Assembly: GCA_040902305.1 (NCBI GenBank)
Contig: JBBDXN010000040.1
Location: forward strand, 105,000 to 168,999
Direction of reading: 5' to 3'
Length of the DNA: 64,000 bases
Source: CAMLFJ01 sp040902305
GTDB taxonomy: Bacteria; Methylomirabilota; Methylomirabilia; Rokubacteriales; CSP1-6
Below the pieces are notes generated by a model. That model did no database searches. It was given only the letters and a program-made list of their open reading frames with translations, and was not told where the DNA came from. The translations under genes were made by a program, and so were the position numbers. Each line of letters opens with the position of its first letter. Position 1 is the stretch's first letter. Shown piece by piece: positions 1 to 8,603 of this stretch.

Positions 1-1296
1 CTGACCGCCAGCTACGATCTGGCGCGAGCCGGGCATCATGTCGTGCTGCTCGAGGCGGCTCCGGATTTCGGCGGCCTGGCCAGCTCCTTCCGCCTCGAGG
101 GCCACCCGATCGAGCGCTTCTACCACTTCATTTGCCGTTCCGATCGCGATCTCCTGACTCTCGTCGACGAGCTTGGTCTCGGCGGAAAGCTGCACTGGCG
201 GAAAACACACACCGCCTTCTACTATAACGGCCGGTACTACCCGTTCGGATCGCCTCTCGACCTCCTCAGGTTCTCGGCGGTGCCGTGGTCGCAGCGCATC
301 AGGTTCGGGCTGCACGTCGCCCGCTCGCGTTACCGCTCGCAGTGGCGCCGGCTGGACCGGATCCCCGCCAAGCAGTGGCTGATCGAAAGCATCGGGGAGC
401 AGGCGTACCAGGTGATCTGGCACCCCCTGCTGAAGGTGAAGTTCGGTGACTACCACGACCAGATCTCCGCCGCCTGGGTCTGGCACCGTATCTGGCGCGT
501 CGCCTCCTCGCGCCGCAGCATGCTCGACCGGCAGATGTTCGGTTGCCTCGAGTCCGGCACCGCAACCCTCGTCGACCCGCTCGTCGCGTGGTTGCGGGCG
601 CGGCCGAACGTCGAGCTGCGGACCGGCGTGCGCGTTCGCCCTATCGAGGCCCACGACGGACGCGTGACGGAGGTCCACGCCGGCGATACGTGCACCCCGT
701 GCGACGCGGTGATCTCCACGGTGGCGCTGCCCACCCTGGATCGCATCGTCCCGAACCAGTCCGATCCCTACTTCGAACGGGTGCGGCAGGTGAAGTACAT
801 CGGAATCGTCTGCATGCTGCTGAGCCTGAGGCGGCCCTTCAGTCGTAACTTCTGGACCAACATCAACGATCCGCGCATCAGCTTCAACGGCATCATCGAG
901 CAGAGCTCTCTTAACCGGAACCTGCAGCGGGCCGGCCTCAATGTCGTCTATGTTCCGTTCTACCTGCCGACCACCGAGCCCCGCTATCGCGCCGCCGACC
1001 AGGACCTCTTCACCGAGTACACCGCCATGCTGAAGCTCATGAATCCCGACTTCTCCGAGAGCTGGGTCAAGGAGTATCATGTCTTTCGCACGCCGCATGC
1101 CCAGCCCGTCTTCACCCGCAACTTCGTCGATCTCATGCCCAGCCACCGGACTCCGATCCGGGGTCTCTACGTCACCGACTCCACTCAGTTCTACCCGGAG
1201 GACCGCACGATCAGCCAGGCGATCCGCCAGGGTCGTACCGCGGCGGCCATGATCATGGCCGATTTCGACGCTCGCCCCTCGATGACTCGTTCATGA
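1..1296 (+). CDS. FAD-dependent amine oxidase/protoporphyrinogen oxidase-like protein (5' partial)
   Basis: The reading frame is open from the first base, so the N-terminus, including the expected GxGxxG dinucleotide-binding loop, lies outside the window. The visible start LTASYDLARAGHHVVLLEA is the first helix and second strand of a Rossmann fold ending in the acidic residue that binds the FAD ribose, and GGLASSF follows as in NAD(P)-binding_8/amine oxidase proteins. The C-terminal part (LYVTDSTQFYPEDRTISQAIRQG) resembles the closing FAD-contact motif. Family members often sit in polysaccharide or carotenoid clusters as desaturases or UDP-galactopyranose-mutase-like enzymes. Here it precedes a methyltransferase and a GT39-like gene, which suggests a role in surface glycan modification. 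The substrate is unknown. Confidence 0.8.
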   Translation: MTASYDLARAGHHVVLLEAAPDFGGLASSFRLEGHPIERFYHFICRSDRDLLTLVDELGLGGKLHWRKTHTAFYYNGRYYPFGSPLDLLRFSAVPWSQRIRFGLHVARSRYRSQWRRLDRIPAKQWLIESIGEQAYQVIWHPLLKVKFGDYHDQISAAWVWHRIWRVASSRRSMLDRQMFGCLESGTATLVDPLVAWLRARPNVELRTGVRVRPIEAHDGRVTEVHAGDTCTPCDAVISTVALPTLDRIVPNQSDPYFERVRQVKYIGIVCMLLSLRRPFSRNFWTNINDPRISFNGIIEQSSLNRNLQRAGLNVVYVPFYLPTTEPRYRAADQDLFTEYTAMLKLMNPDFSESWVKEYHVFRTPHAQPVFTRNFVDLMPSHRTPIRGLYVTDSTQFYPEDRTISQAIRQGRTAAAMIMADFDARPSMTRS

Positions 1297-1312
1297 GCCC
1301 AGGCCGGGCCTC

Positions 1313-2290
1313 ATGACCCTGGTGGCGGCCATCTGTGTCGTGTGCGGTGGGGAGAACGTAGATCCCGTGTACCCCGGCACCATCGCGCCCGCCGAGTTGC
1401 GCGACCCGGCCGTCTACTTCTCGTCGTCCCGGCTAGTGACCGGCTATCTCCCCGTCGTGCGGTGCGCCCGATGTGGGCTCCTGATGACCAGCCCTCGGGA
1501 CGACGACGCGACGCTCGGCCGCATCTATGCGGAGCTGGCGGATCACTCCTCCGAGGTTGAAGACGGGGCGCGAAGCCGAACCGTGGCGGACCGACTCGCG
1601 CTGGTGGGGAGCTACCGGCGGCTCCCGGGGCGTCTCCTAGACGTCGGGTGCGGTACCGGGGTCTTCGTCTGCGCGGCCCAAGACGGAGGCTGGGAGGCTA
1701 CCGGCGTCGACGCCTCGGCCTGGGCAGTGGCGATGGGCGGGCAACGGTGCCCGCGGGCACGCTTCCGGGCCGGTCTGCTCTCGGAGATCGACTTCCCGGC
1801 CGGAAGCTTCGATGTGGTCACGCTGTGGGACGTCCTGGAGCACGTGCCGAGGCCCGTCGAGACTCTCGAGAAAATCCGGAGCTGGCTCGCCCTCGACGGC
1901 TGGCTCTTTCTGAGCTTGCCGAACGCCGAAAGCCGCATCGCCCGGCTGATGGGCAAGCGCTGGGTCCTGCTCCTGCGCGAGCACCTTTGGTATTTCTCGC
2001 CGGCCACGATCGCGGCCCTGCTGTCGCGGACCGGCTTCATGCTCGACAGCGTGCGTCCGAAGCTCGTCCCTTTCTCCCTCGCGCACATCCTGGACCGTCT
2101 TGCTCAGTACCCGGGAGCGGCCGGGACGATTGCCGGCCGCCTCCCCGCAATCGGGGTCCTTCGACGCATCGCGGTGCGCGTCCCCATCGGCGAGATGTAC
2201 GTGGTCGCTCGACGCACCCGCGGGCAAGGCAGAGAGGCCTCGAGGACTGCACGAAGCGCCGACGAAATGCGTGACGCGTTTACCCGGTGA
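1313..2290 (+). CDS. Class I SAM-dependent methyltransferase with N-terminal zinc ribbon
   Basis: The protein has 325 residues. Two CxxC pairs (Cys8/Cys11 and Cys51/Cys54) form a probable zinc ribbon, as in methyltransferases of sugar and natural-product pathways. The SAM-binding motif I LLDVGCGTGVF lies near residue 108, and FDVVTLWDVLEHVPRP is a typical post-motif of the Methyltransf_23/UbiE-like group. The gene starts 16 bases after the preceding oxidoreductase and is followed by a GT39-like gene, so it is probably a sugar or lipid-sugar methyltransferase of the same operon. The acceptor cannot be read from sequence. Confidence 0.85.
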   Translation: MTLVAAICVVCGGENVDPVYPGTIAPAELRDPAVYFSSSRLVTGYLPVVRCARCGLLMTSPRDDDATLGRIYAELADHSSEVEDGARSRTVADRLALVGSYRRLPGRLLDVGCGTGVFVCAAQDGGWEATGVDASAWAVAMGGQRCPRARFRAGLLSEIDFPAGSFDVVTLWDVLEHVPRPVETLEKIRSWLALDGWLFLSLPNAESRIARLMGKRWVLLLREHLWYFSPATIAALLSRTGFMLDSVRPKLVPFSLAHILDRLAQYPGAAGTIAGRLPAIGVLRRIAVRVPIGEMYVVARRTRGQGREASRTARSADEMRDAFTR

Positions 2291-2306
2291 CCCTCTTGAG
2301 TAGTAT

Positions 2307-3956
2307 ATGAGGGCTATCCGGGCGGCGGTTGGGGGACGTGGTGGCCGCGTCGTGGCACTGCTGGCGGTGATCGCCCTGGCCACCGGCCTGCGCGTGGCGC
2401 TCCTCGACCGACAAGGTCTCTGGGCCGACGAAGTCTTCTCGCTTGCTATCGCCACCGGACACAGCCTCGAGCACCCCGCCGCGGAAGCAGACCCGGCCCA
2501 GGGCGACTATGTCGAAGCACCCACGCCGTTGCCGGCGTCCGCCTTCAGGCGTTACCTGGAGCACGAGGACCCCCCGGCTGGGTTCCGTCGCGTGGTCCGT
2601 GCCGTTCGTCTCTCGGACACGAGCCCACCGCTCTACTACGTGCTGCTGGATGGCTGGACTCGCTGGGCAGGTGTGAGCGACTCCGCCCTCCGGCTCTTCT
2701 CCGTCCTGTGGGCTCTGGCGTCGATGCCGGTTCTGTGGCTGATCGCACGACGGGTCGGCGGCGAGGCGGCCGCTCTCCCGGCGGTCGTGCTCTTCGCGGT
2801 CTGCCCCCTGGGACTCTACTATTCCGCCGAGGGCCGGATGTACTCGCTCGTTCTGTTCCTCGTGGTGAGCATGGTCGCGTTGACCCTCGCCCTGGGGACC
2901 GGGGACGCGACGCCCTGGCGGGTCGGAGCCTGGAGTGCGGTGAGTGCGGCTGCGCTCCTGACCCACTACTTCTGCGGTTTCGTCTGGGTTGCCTGTCTCG
3001 CCTGGCTGGCGATGATGCCCACGCGGATCCGATGGACCTGGATCGCCGGCGGTGTCGTCCTGACCGGCCTGCTCGTGTTGCCCTGGTACATGGTGCTGCC
3101 GGAGTCGCTCGGCCGATGGCGGGTGACCTGGTACTGGCTCAACACCCCGGTCGACTTCCGCCGTGCGCTCGCCGCCCCCTTCCGGCTGTCGTGGAGCTTC
3201 CTCTCAGGTCAGGGGTTCTGGGTCAGCTCGGTCCGCTCCGAGTGGCTCGCCGCTTTCGCGTTCGGGGCAGTGGCGGTAGCGCTCGGGCTCGCGTTCCGGC
3301 GCCGGCTCTTCTCGGGCGAGCGTGGTCTCGTATGGCTCTGGGTTGCCGCTGCATGCACGGGGCCGATCGTGTTCGACCTCATGAGAGGAACGAACACGGC
3401 CGCGATCCCGCGCTACGCTCTGGCCGGCCTTCCCGGCATCCTCGTCCTTGCCGCGATCGGCTTGAGCCGGCTCCGGCCCGCCGTGCGCGTCGTGGTGCTG
3501 CTGGTGATCCTGCTCGCGTGGAGCTCGGGGGTCCGCGCGATTCTCCGCCTTCCTTCCCGTCAGTTCGAGCCCTATCGGGAAGTTGCCGCGGCTCTGGACG
3601 CCACCATCACCCCCGACGATCTCGTGCTGGTGCATTCGATCCCGTCGGGGGTGCTCGGGATCGCCCGCTACGTGAACGGAGCCACGATGGTGGCGTCGTG
3701 GGTCGGACAGCTCGGCCAGCGGCGGGTGCCGGCCGATGCCGAGGCCCTCACCGAGGGCCGCGCCAAGGTCATCGTCGTCAGGATCCACGAGGTCGGCGAG
3801 CCGGCCCCGCAGGAGTCGTGGTTGCGGGTCCACGCGAGGCTGATCGCCGAGAGTCGACGAGAGGCCGCCCGGCTCAGTTCGTTCCAGCCTCGATCGGGCG
3901 AGCGCTTCGTCTGGGGGCCGTTGCGTCGGAACGGACCGGAGGCCGGCGGCCGGTGA
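2307..3956 (+). CDS. GT39-like polytopic glycosyltransferase (ArnT/PMT-type)
   Basis: This is a 549-residue protein with about ten to twelve hydrophobic segments. After the first transmembrane helix it carries GLWADEVFSLA; the adjacent Asp41-Glu42 pair matches the catalytic acidic motif in the first periplasmic loop of the GT-C fold. Such enzymes transfer a sugar from a polyprenyl-phosphate donor to an extracytoplasmic acceptor. The soluble C-terminal part (residues about 420-549) is typical of the family. It is third in a plus-strand group with the FAD oxidoreductase and methyltransferase, and converges on the minus-strand glycosyltransferase group. Confidence 0.8.
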   Translation: MRAIRAAVGGRGGRVVALLAVIALATGLRVALLDRQGLWADEVFSLAIATGHSLEHPAAEADPAQGDYVEAPTPLPASAFRRYLEHEDPPAGFRRVVRAVRLSDTSPPLYYVLLDGWTRWAGVSDSALRLFSVLWALASMPVLWLIARRVGGEAAALPAVVLFAVCPLGLYYSAEGRMYSLVLFLVVSMVALTLALGTGDATPWRVGAWSAVSAAALLTHYFCGFVWVACLAWLAMMPTRIRWTWIAGGVVLTGLLVLPWYMVLPESLGRWRVTWYWLNTPVDFRRALAAPFRLSWSFLSGQGFWVSSVRSEWLAAFAFGAVAVALGLAFRRRLFSGERGLVWLWVAAACTGPIVFDLMRGTNTAAIPRYALAGLPGILVLAAIGLSRLRPAVRVVVLLVILLAWSSGVRAILRLPSRQFEPYREVAAALDATITPDDLVLVHSIPSGVLGIARYVNGATMVASWVGQLGQRRVPADAEALTEGRAKVIVVRIHEVGEPAPQESWLRVHARLIAESRREAARLSSFQPRSGERFVWGPLRRNGPEAGGR

Positions 3957-3966
3957 GCGACGCGCG

Positions 3967-4275
3967 TCAGACCGCCGGCGGATCGTCCCGGCGCCGCCGG
4001 GCGGCCTGCCGTTCATAGGCCAGCTGGGCCACCAGCAAGTCGAGGACGTAGTCCATGATCCGGGTCACCGCGAAGATGGATCCGATCGACCAGAAGAACG
4101 ACATGGCCACGAAGCGGGACCAATGCTCATAGGTTTCCCCGGTCCGGAGCAGCTCGAGAAAGCTCGCGAGGACAAGGGCCCCGCCCGCGAGGAAGCACAC
4201 CCCCGGGACGAGCCAGAATAGTCGGCTCGTCAGGAGCCGACTCCGGATCTCGGCGAGCGCTCGCCGGCCGGCCAC
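3967..4275 (-). CDS. Two-helix membrane segment, probably the frameshifted C-terminus of the upstream GT2
   Basis: Read from a GTG at 4275 this frame gives about 102 residues with two clear membrane helices (LFWLVPGVCFLAGGALVLA and MSFFWSIGSIFAVTRIMDY) and a basic tail. It overlaps the last 46 bases of the GT2 gene in another frame. The GT2 frame ends just past its second C-terminal helix in a polar, non-conserved stretch, while this frame continues with a helix-rich sequence of the kind that ends long GT2 proteins. A one-base indel in the G/C run near 4255-4275 would fuse them. It may instead be a small separate membrane protein. No start with a good ribosome-binding site is evident. Confidence 0.5.
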   Translation of the reverse strand: MAGRRALAEIRSRLLTSRLFWLVPGVCFLAGGALVLASFLELLRTGETYEHWSRFVAMSFFWSIGSIFAVTRIMDYVLDLLVAQLAYERQAARRRRDDPPAV

Positions 4276-5177
4276 GCGATCTTGACGACCTTCGCGGTGA
4301 GGTAGCTGGCGCACAGCAAGAGCGCGGCGATCGTCCCGAGAACGTGGCTGACCAGGAAGCGGTAGATCATCCACTCCTGCACGCGGTGGTGCTCCAGATA
4401 GTACCGGATGGGTCCCATCATCCATGCGCTGGCCACCACGAGGGCCACCAGGCCTATGAGGGCAAGCGGACGCGAGGCGCGGTAGAGGAAGGCCGCCTCG
4501 AGGATGACCCGCAGGAAGAGCACGGTGTCCCGGCCCAGCCGGAGCTTCGATTCTCCCTCCCGCTCGTGGTACGGCATGTCGATCTCGACGATCTTCACCG
4601 CGGTCCCGAGCACGGCCCGCGCCGTCATCGCCGGCGTGAAGCTGAGGCCGTCGGGGAGGGGCAGAAGCCGTCCCAGGCTGGCGCGTCGAACGACCCGCAT
4701 GCCGCTCGCGGTGTCGCGCACGCGGGACGAGGACAGGGCGCGAAGCAGCGTGGCGAAGCCCCGGTTGCCGACCCGGCGAACGAGCGGCATCTTGCTGGCC
4801 TGATTCAGCCGGGAGCCCAGCACCACGTCGGCCTGCTCGCTCGCGAGGGTCCGGCAGAGGTCGGCAAAGAACCGGGGATCGCAGGTGCCGTCGGCGTCGA
4901 GGAACCCGAGCAGATCCGCGTCGGACTGCCGCCAGGCCTCCTTGATGGCGGCGCCGTATCCCCGGTTCTTCTCGAACACGATGAGCTTGACGGAGTCGGC
5001 GTAGCGGCGGGCGCGCTCGACGGTGCGGTCCGTCGAGCCGTCGCTCACCACGGTGATGTCGACGGTCGTCACGGGCGAGCCCGCGATGATCTGGGCGCCG
5101 GCCTCCAGCGATCGCCGGATGATGCTCTCGATGCTCTGTTCCTCGTTCAGCGCGGGAATGACGATCAGGAGCTTCAT
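4230..5177 (-). CDS. GT2 family glycosyltransferase (dolichol-phosphate-mannose synthase-like) with C-terminal membrane helices
   Basis: The protein has 315 residues and starts MKLLIVIPALNEEQSIESII. It contains VVSDGSTDRT (nucleotide binding) and GFLDADGTCD, the DxD motif that binds the metal-UDP/GDP-sugar. After residue 225 there are two hydrophobic helices, then a short tail PAGERSPRSGVGS before the stop. Family role: charging polyprenyl phosphate with a sugar on the cytoplasmic face, which would supply the neighbouring GT39-like enzymes. Its start overlaps the stop of the upstream GT39-like gene by four bases, so the two are translationally coupled. The C-terminus seems to be broken by a frameshift (see 3967-4275). 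Confidence 0.85.
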   Translation of the reverse strand: MKLLIVIPALNEEQSIESIIRRSLEAGAQIIAGSPVTTVDITVVSDGSTDRTVERARRYADSVKLIVFEKNRGYGAAIKEAWRQSDADLLGFLDADGTCDPRFFADLCRTLASEQADVVLGSRLNQASKMPLVRRVGNRGFATLLRALSSSRVRDTASGMRVVRRASLGRLLPLPDGLSFTPAMTARAVLGTAVKIVEIDMPYHEREGESKLRLGRDTVLFLRVILEAAFLYRASRPLALIGLVALVVASAWMMGPIRYYLEHHRVQEWMIYRFLVSHVLGTIAALLLCASYLTAKVVKIAWPAGERSPRSGVGS

Positions 5178-6880
5178 GGGCGGTTTCGGGTCGGCTCCGG
5201 GCGTCGCTCGTAGATCTCGAGCCTCCCGGAGGGGTTCGAATACACCAGCAGCCACCGCTCGGGAGAGCTCGCTAGGAGGGGCAAGGCGTAGTCCCGGGTG
5301 ATGGGCGGCCAGGCGCCGTCCACGACCACGAAGCGGACCGGAACCGAGTCGAGGAGCGCCTGGGCGCGAGCCGGGTCGGTCTCGAACGGGGGCATCACCG
5401 CCTTCAGGCCGGTGAGCAGGTACACCCACTGCGGCATCGATGCGGCGACCACGTCGCCGGGCCCGGCCCGGCGGCCGAGCCAGTCGAGCCCGGACTCGAG
5501 CGCCTGGTGGTGCTCGTCGTAGAAGAACAGGCGTTGCGCGGCCACATGCCCGCCACGGTCTCGCAGGGTTGCCGGGTAGCGATACTGCACGTACATCCGG
5601 GTCAGCACGAGTGCTTCTACCGCGAGGACGGCGACCACGACGGCGATCCGGCCGGCGTGGCTCACCCGCCGCAGGGGGGCCGGCAAACGCTCGCTCCAGG
5701 CCGCAAGCGTCATCGCGCCGCGAGCCAGCGCCAGCGCGAGGAACGGCGTCACCGGCGCCCAGTATCGCTCCCACTGTCCCCGCCATGGCCAGGGAGTGAG
5801 ACAGATGCCCGCGGCGGTCAGCAGGACGTACAGGCCGATCAGCCGAGCCTCGCGAGTGAGCAGGCTCCAGACGCCGACCAGGACGACAAGCCCGATCACG
5901 ATGGGCAGATACAGGACGACCCGCCACGGGACGACTCGGCCGATGATCGGGATCTCCTTGATGCGTTCCCAGGAGTAGGCCCTCGCGGTCACGGCCGTGC
6001 CCAGGCTCTTCGGCATGTGCGCGAGGTTGACCAGCCAGCGGTGGGCGACCTCGGGGACGGAGGCCTTTCCCCCGTCCGGCTTGAACGGATCGTGCAGCGA
6101 CACGTTCCGAGCGTAGCTCACGTTGTAGAAGAGGTAGTCGGCTCGCTGGTAGGCATACGCGGGCTGCGTGTAGTCGGGGCTCCGCTCGACGTGGGCGATG
6201 TAGGCGTTCCAGCCGAGGATCGGGACGAGGGCAACCACCGCTCGGATGGCCGCGGTCCGGAACCGTCTCCCGAGGATCGCGTCCAGCACCCAGGCCCCCA
6301 GCAGGGCGATGCCCATGGTCCGCAAGAGATACGCGGCCACCGCGCAGGCGCCGGCCGCCGTCGACCGGATCGGTCCGGTCTGCCGGCCCGCCAGGAGCAC
6401 GAAGAGCGTCGTGGCCAGCGCGAACGGGAGCTCGGCGAAGCAGAGATCCGAGATGAAGCTCGTCTGTGGGTGCAGGAGCACGACGACGGCGGCCAGGAAT
6501 GCCCAGGGGAGGGGTAGATATCGCCGGAGCACCGCATACGCCGCGAAGATGTACGTCGTGAAGATCAGGAAGTACGAGAGCCGCATCCATCGGCCGACGA
6601 CGACGAAGTCGCTGGATCCAACGAGCCACTGATGGAACGCGACGATGAGAGGGAGAAGCGGCGGGTATTGATTCGCCTCGATGTCCCCAGGCTCGTTCAG
6701 GAGTCGGTATCCCTTCCCCTCTGCGATCGCGGTGCCGAGCACGTAGTAGACTCCGCCGTCCCAGCGGAAATCCAGAGGGCCGACCGCCCGCGGAGCCCAG
6801 AGGGCGATGATCATCGCCGCGAGGATCACGGCGGCGATGACGTCGGGCTTGGACCGCAGTACCAGACCCACAGGCCTCAC
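5174..6880 (-). CDS. GT39-like polytopic membrane glycosyltransferase
   Basis: Starting at the GTG at 6880 the product is about 568 residues: a cytoplasmic start, a first helix (VIAAVILAAMIIALWAP), then FRWDGGVYYVLGTAIAEGKG, which carries the acidic residue of the first GT-C luminal loop, followed by eight to ten further helices and a soluble C-terminal domain. The frame is open further upstream, but that part overlaps the preceding GT2 gene and reads as arginine/serine-rich noise, so a start after 6915 is preferred; another GTG lies at 6871. Its stop overlaps the ATG of the downstream GT2. The likely function is transfer of a polyprenyl-linked sugar outside the membrane. Confidence 0.75.
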   Translation of the reverse strand: MRPVGLVLRSKPDVIAAVILAAMIIALWAPRAVGPLDFRWDGGVYYVLGTAIAEGKGYRLLNEPGDIEANQYPPLLPLIVAFHQWLVGSSDFVVVGRWMRLSYFLIFTTYIFAAYAVLRRYLPLPWAFLAAVVVLLHPQTSFISDLCFAELPFALATTLFVLLAGRQTGPIRSTAAGACAVAAYLLRTMGIALLGAWVLDAILGRRFRTAAIRAVVALVPILGWNAYIAHVERSPDYTQPAYAYQRADYLFYNVSYARNVSLHDPFKPDGGKASVPEVAHRWLVNLAHMPKSLGTAVTARAYSWERIKEIPIIGRVVPWRVVLYLPIVIGLVVLVGVWSLLTREARLIGLYVLLTAAGICLTPWPWRGQWERYWAPVTPFLALALARGAMTLAAWSERLPAPLRRVSHAGRIAVVVAVLAVEALVLTRMYVQYRYPATLRDRGGHVAAQRLFFYDEHHQALESGLDWLGRRAGPGDVVAASMPQWVYLLTGLKAVMPPFETDPARAQALLDSVPVRFVVVDGAWPPITRDYALPLLASSPERWLLVYSNPSGRLEIYERRPEPTRNRP

Positions 6881-6914
6881 CGCGCGGTGAATCCAGTCAA
6901 GAGCGGAGGACGCA

Positions 6915-7901
6915 TCACGTTCTCTGCTTGGTGGGGCGCCGAAGCGCTGCACGAAGCCGGGCGCGCAGGCCCGAGGGGAGCCACAGCACCACGAGATACG
7001 GCAGCACGATGTGGGGGCGACCACTCCGGAGCACATACCGCATGAGAAAGTGGTTGGCGAGCCGGCGGTGGCCTCGCTCGCCCATGTCGTAAGCGTCCCG
7101 CGCAGTCTCACGAGCCAGCTCGCTGATGAGACGGGCCGCCCGCCGCCGGTCCCCGCCGGCGATGGCGCGGAAGATCGCCGGTTTATCCTCCACCCAGCTG
7201 AAGGCGCGGGTGGGTTCGGGGCCGGACAATCCCGCGGGGTTGATCCGGTAGCGCACCAGCCTTTCCCTGGCGAAGGTGAATGGCCAATGGGCAGCAATGC
7301 GCAGGTAGAGCTCGTAGTCGGCGCTCACCCGAAACCGGGGGTCCCAGGTCCCGACTTTCCCGAGCACCGCAGCGGGAATCATCACCTGCGAGGGAGTCGA
7401 GATGATGCTGAACTTGCCGTCCAGCAGCATATCGAAGCAGCGAGCAGTGAAGAAACGTGCGTCCGATGTCTGCAACAGGCGGACGAGGCTGGCCCGGTAC
7501 AGCGTCTCCTGGGTGATGCCCGCCGACGAGAAGGCGGTGCCATCGACGGCCACGAGGCCCGACTGCGGATTGCCGCGGGCGGCCTCGACTTGGACCTCCA
7601 GCTTCTCGGGCGCCCAGAGATCATCGCCGTCGAGGAAGGCCACCAGGGCCCCGTGGGCTCGCTGGAGACCTGCATTGCGAGCACGGGATGGACCGGCGTT
7701 GTCCTGATGGATTACCGTGATGCGATCGCCGTAGGCGGCACAGGCGTGCAGCGTGTCGTCGGTGGAGCCGTCATCCACCGCGATGACCTCGACAGGATGG
7801 TAGGTCTGGGCGAGGACACCGTCGAGCGCCGAAGCGACGAACTCCGCCTGGTTGTAGAACGTGACGACCACGCTTACGAGCGGACGAGCGACCACGCTCA
7901 C
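6915..7901 (-). CDS. GT2 family glycosyltransferase
   Basis: The protein has 328 residues and is of the GT-A fold. PLVSVVVTFYNQAEFV opens the domain, VDDGSTDDT binds the nucleotide, and AFLDGDDLWAPEKLE contains the DxD motif and the following catalytic loop. The C-terminal 100 residues are helical and basic with no clear membrane span. It begins with GTG at 7901, behind a purine-rich ribosome-binding site (GAGGAGG about seven bases upstream). It is the first gene of the minus-strand glycosyltransferase operon (6915-7901, 5174-6880, 4230-5177). Acceptor and donor are unknown. Confidence 0.88.
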   Translation of the reverse strand: MSVVARPLVSVVVTFYNQAEFVASALDGVLAQTYHPVEVIAVDDGSTDDTLHACAAYGDRITVIHQDNAGPSRARNAGLQRAHGALVAFLDGDDLWAPEKLEVQVEAARGNPQSGLVAVDGTAFSSAGITQETLYRASLVRLLQTSDARFFTARCFDMLLDGKFSIISTPSQVMIPAAVLGKVGTWDPRFRVSADYELYLRIAAHWPFTFARERLVRYRINPAGLSGPEPTRAFSWVEDKPAIFRAIAGGDRRRAARLISELARETARDAYDMGERGHRRLANHFLMRYVLRSGRPHIVLPYLVVLWLPSGLRARLRAALRRPTKQRT

Positions 7902-8067
7902 CGGGCTGCCTCCTCTATTGCGCTCTCCGGTGACTGATCAGGACTGAGCCAGATTTGAGCGCGAAACCCCGAGGGCGAATCGAGAGCTACGTCGTCGCGA
8001 ATGCTGCCACCGCGTATCGACTATACCATCGCCCAACCGGCTAGAATCTTCTGTCGACGGCGGCAAG

Positions 8068-8550
8068 GTGCTGCGGCCTTTGTCTCGGGAAGTGACGCTC
8101 AGCCACCGGGAGCATCTGTGGTCGCGGGCGCAGTTCCGCAAGGAGGTCGCGAAGGAAGTCATCGCCTGCTCGCCGCAGGTGGCGGGCGCGCTCGGCATCT
8201 TCGACTGCTCGGGGGTGTCCGACGGCTCGGCCGCCGCCATCATCGTGCGGGCCGAGGACGCCTACAAGTACACCGACAAGCCGCTCTTCGTGAAGGCGCT
8301 GTCGTTCATCGCGGGGCCGGCCACCGGCCCGATCGATCCCGACTACGACTACACGACGTTCCCCGAGGTGGTGGCCGCTTCCGGGCTGCGCATGCTGTTC
8401 GGGGCGTGGCTGCAGCTCCGCGGGGAGGCAGGGAAGCGGCAGATCGCCAGCGTGGCGCGCGGGCGGAAGCTCGCGCTGACGCACAACCTGGGCGGGGCGC
8501 CGGGGGAGTGCGTGTCGTTCGTGTCGGTGGTGGGGTCCGAGCGGAGCTGA
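8068..8550 (+). pseudogene. Thiolase (acetyl-CoA acetyltransferase/SCPx-like) remnant with internal deletion
   Basis: Residues 1-105 of this 160-codon frame match the middle of a lipid-transfer-type thiolase (GIFDCSGVSDGSAAAIIVRA, PLFVKALSFIAGPATGPI). The frame then jumps directly to the family's C-terminus (SGLRMLFGAWLQLRGEAGKR, ALTHNLGGAPGECVSFVSVV). The N-terminal third with the nucleophilic cysteine and the central block with the HDCF and GHP active-site motifs are missing. Full-length relatives are close to 390 residues. The join EVVAA|SGLRML fuses two similar short sequences, suggesting deletion between small direct repeats. The product cannot be an active thiolase. Confidence 0.8.
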
Positions 8551-8552
8551 GG

Positions 8553-8600
8553 CGGGGCCCCTCACCCTGCCCTCTCCCCGGAGGGGAGAGGGTGGGAGGG
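8553..8600. repeat. GC-hairpin repeat, copy 1 (putative bidirectional terminator)
   Basis: The sequence CCCTCACCCTG is followed by a perfect hairpin: CCCTCTCCCC, loop GGA, GGGGAGAGGG, then TGGGAGGG. The same element recurs near 12000, 27946 and 35154 with different loops. Here it fills the space between the ends of two convergent genes. It lacks a T-run, so a terminator role is inferred only from position. Confidence 0.7.
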
Positions 8601-8603
8601 ACG

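Noticed and set aside
7902..8067. tRNA or small RNA gene in the spacer
   Set aside because: No cloverleaf or conserved T-loop could be seen here or in the other spacers.
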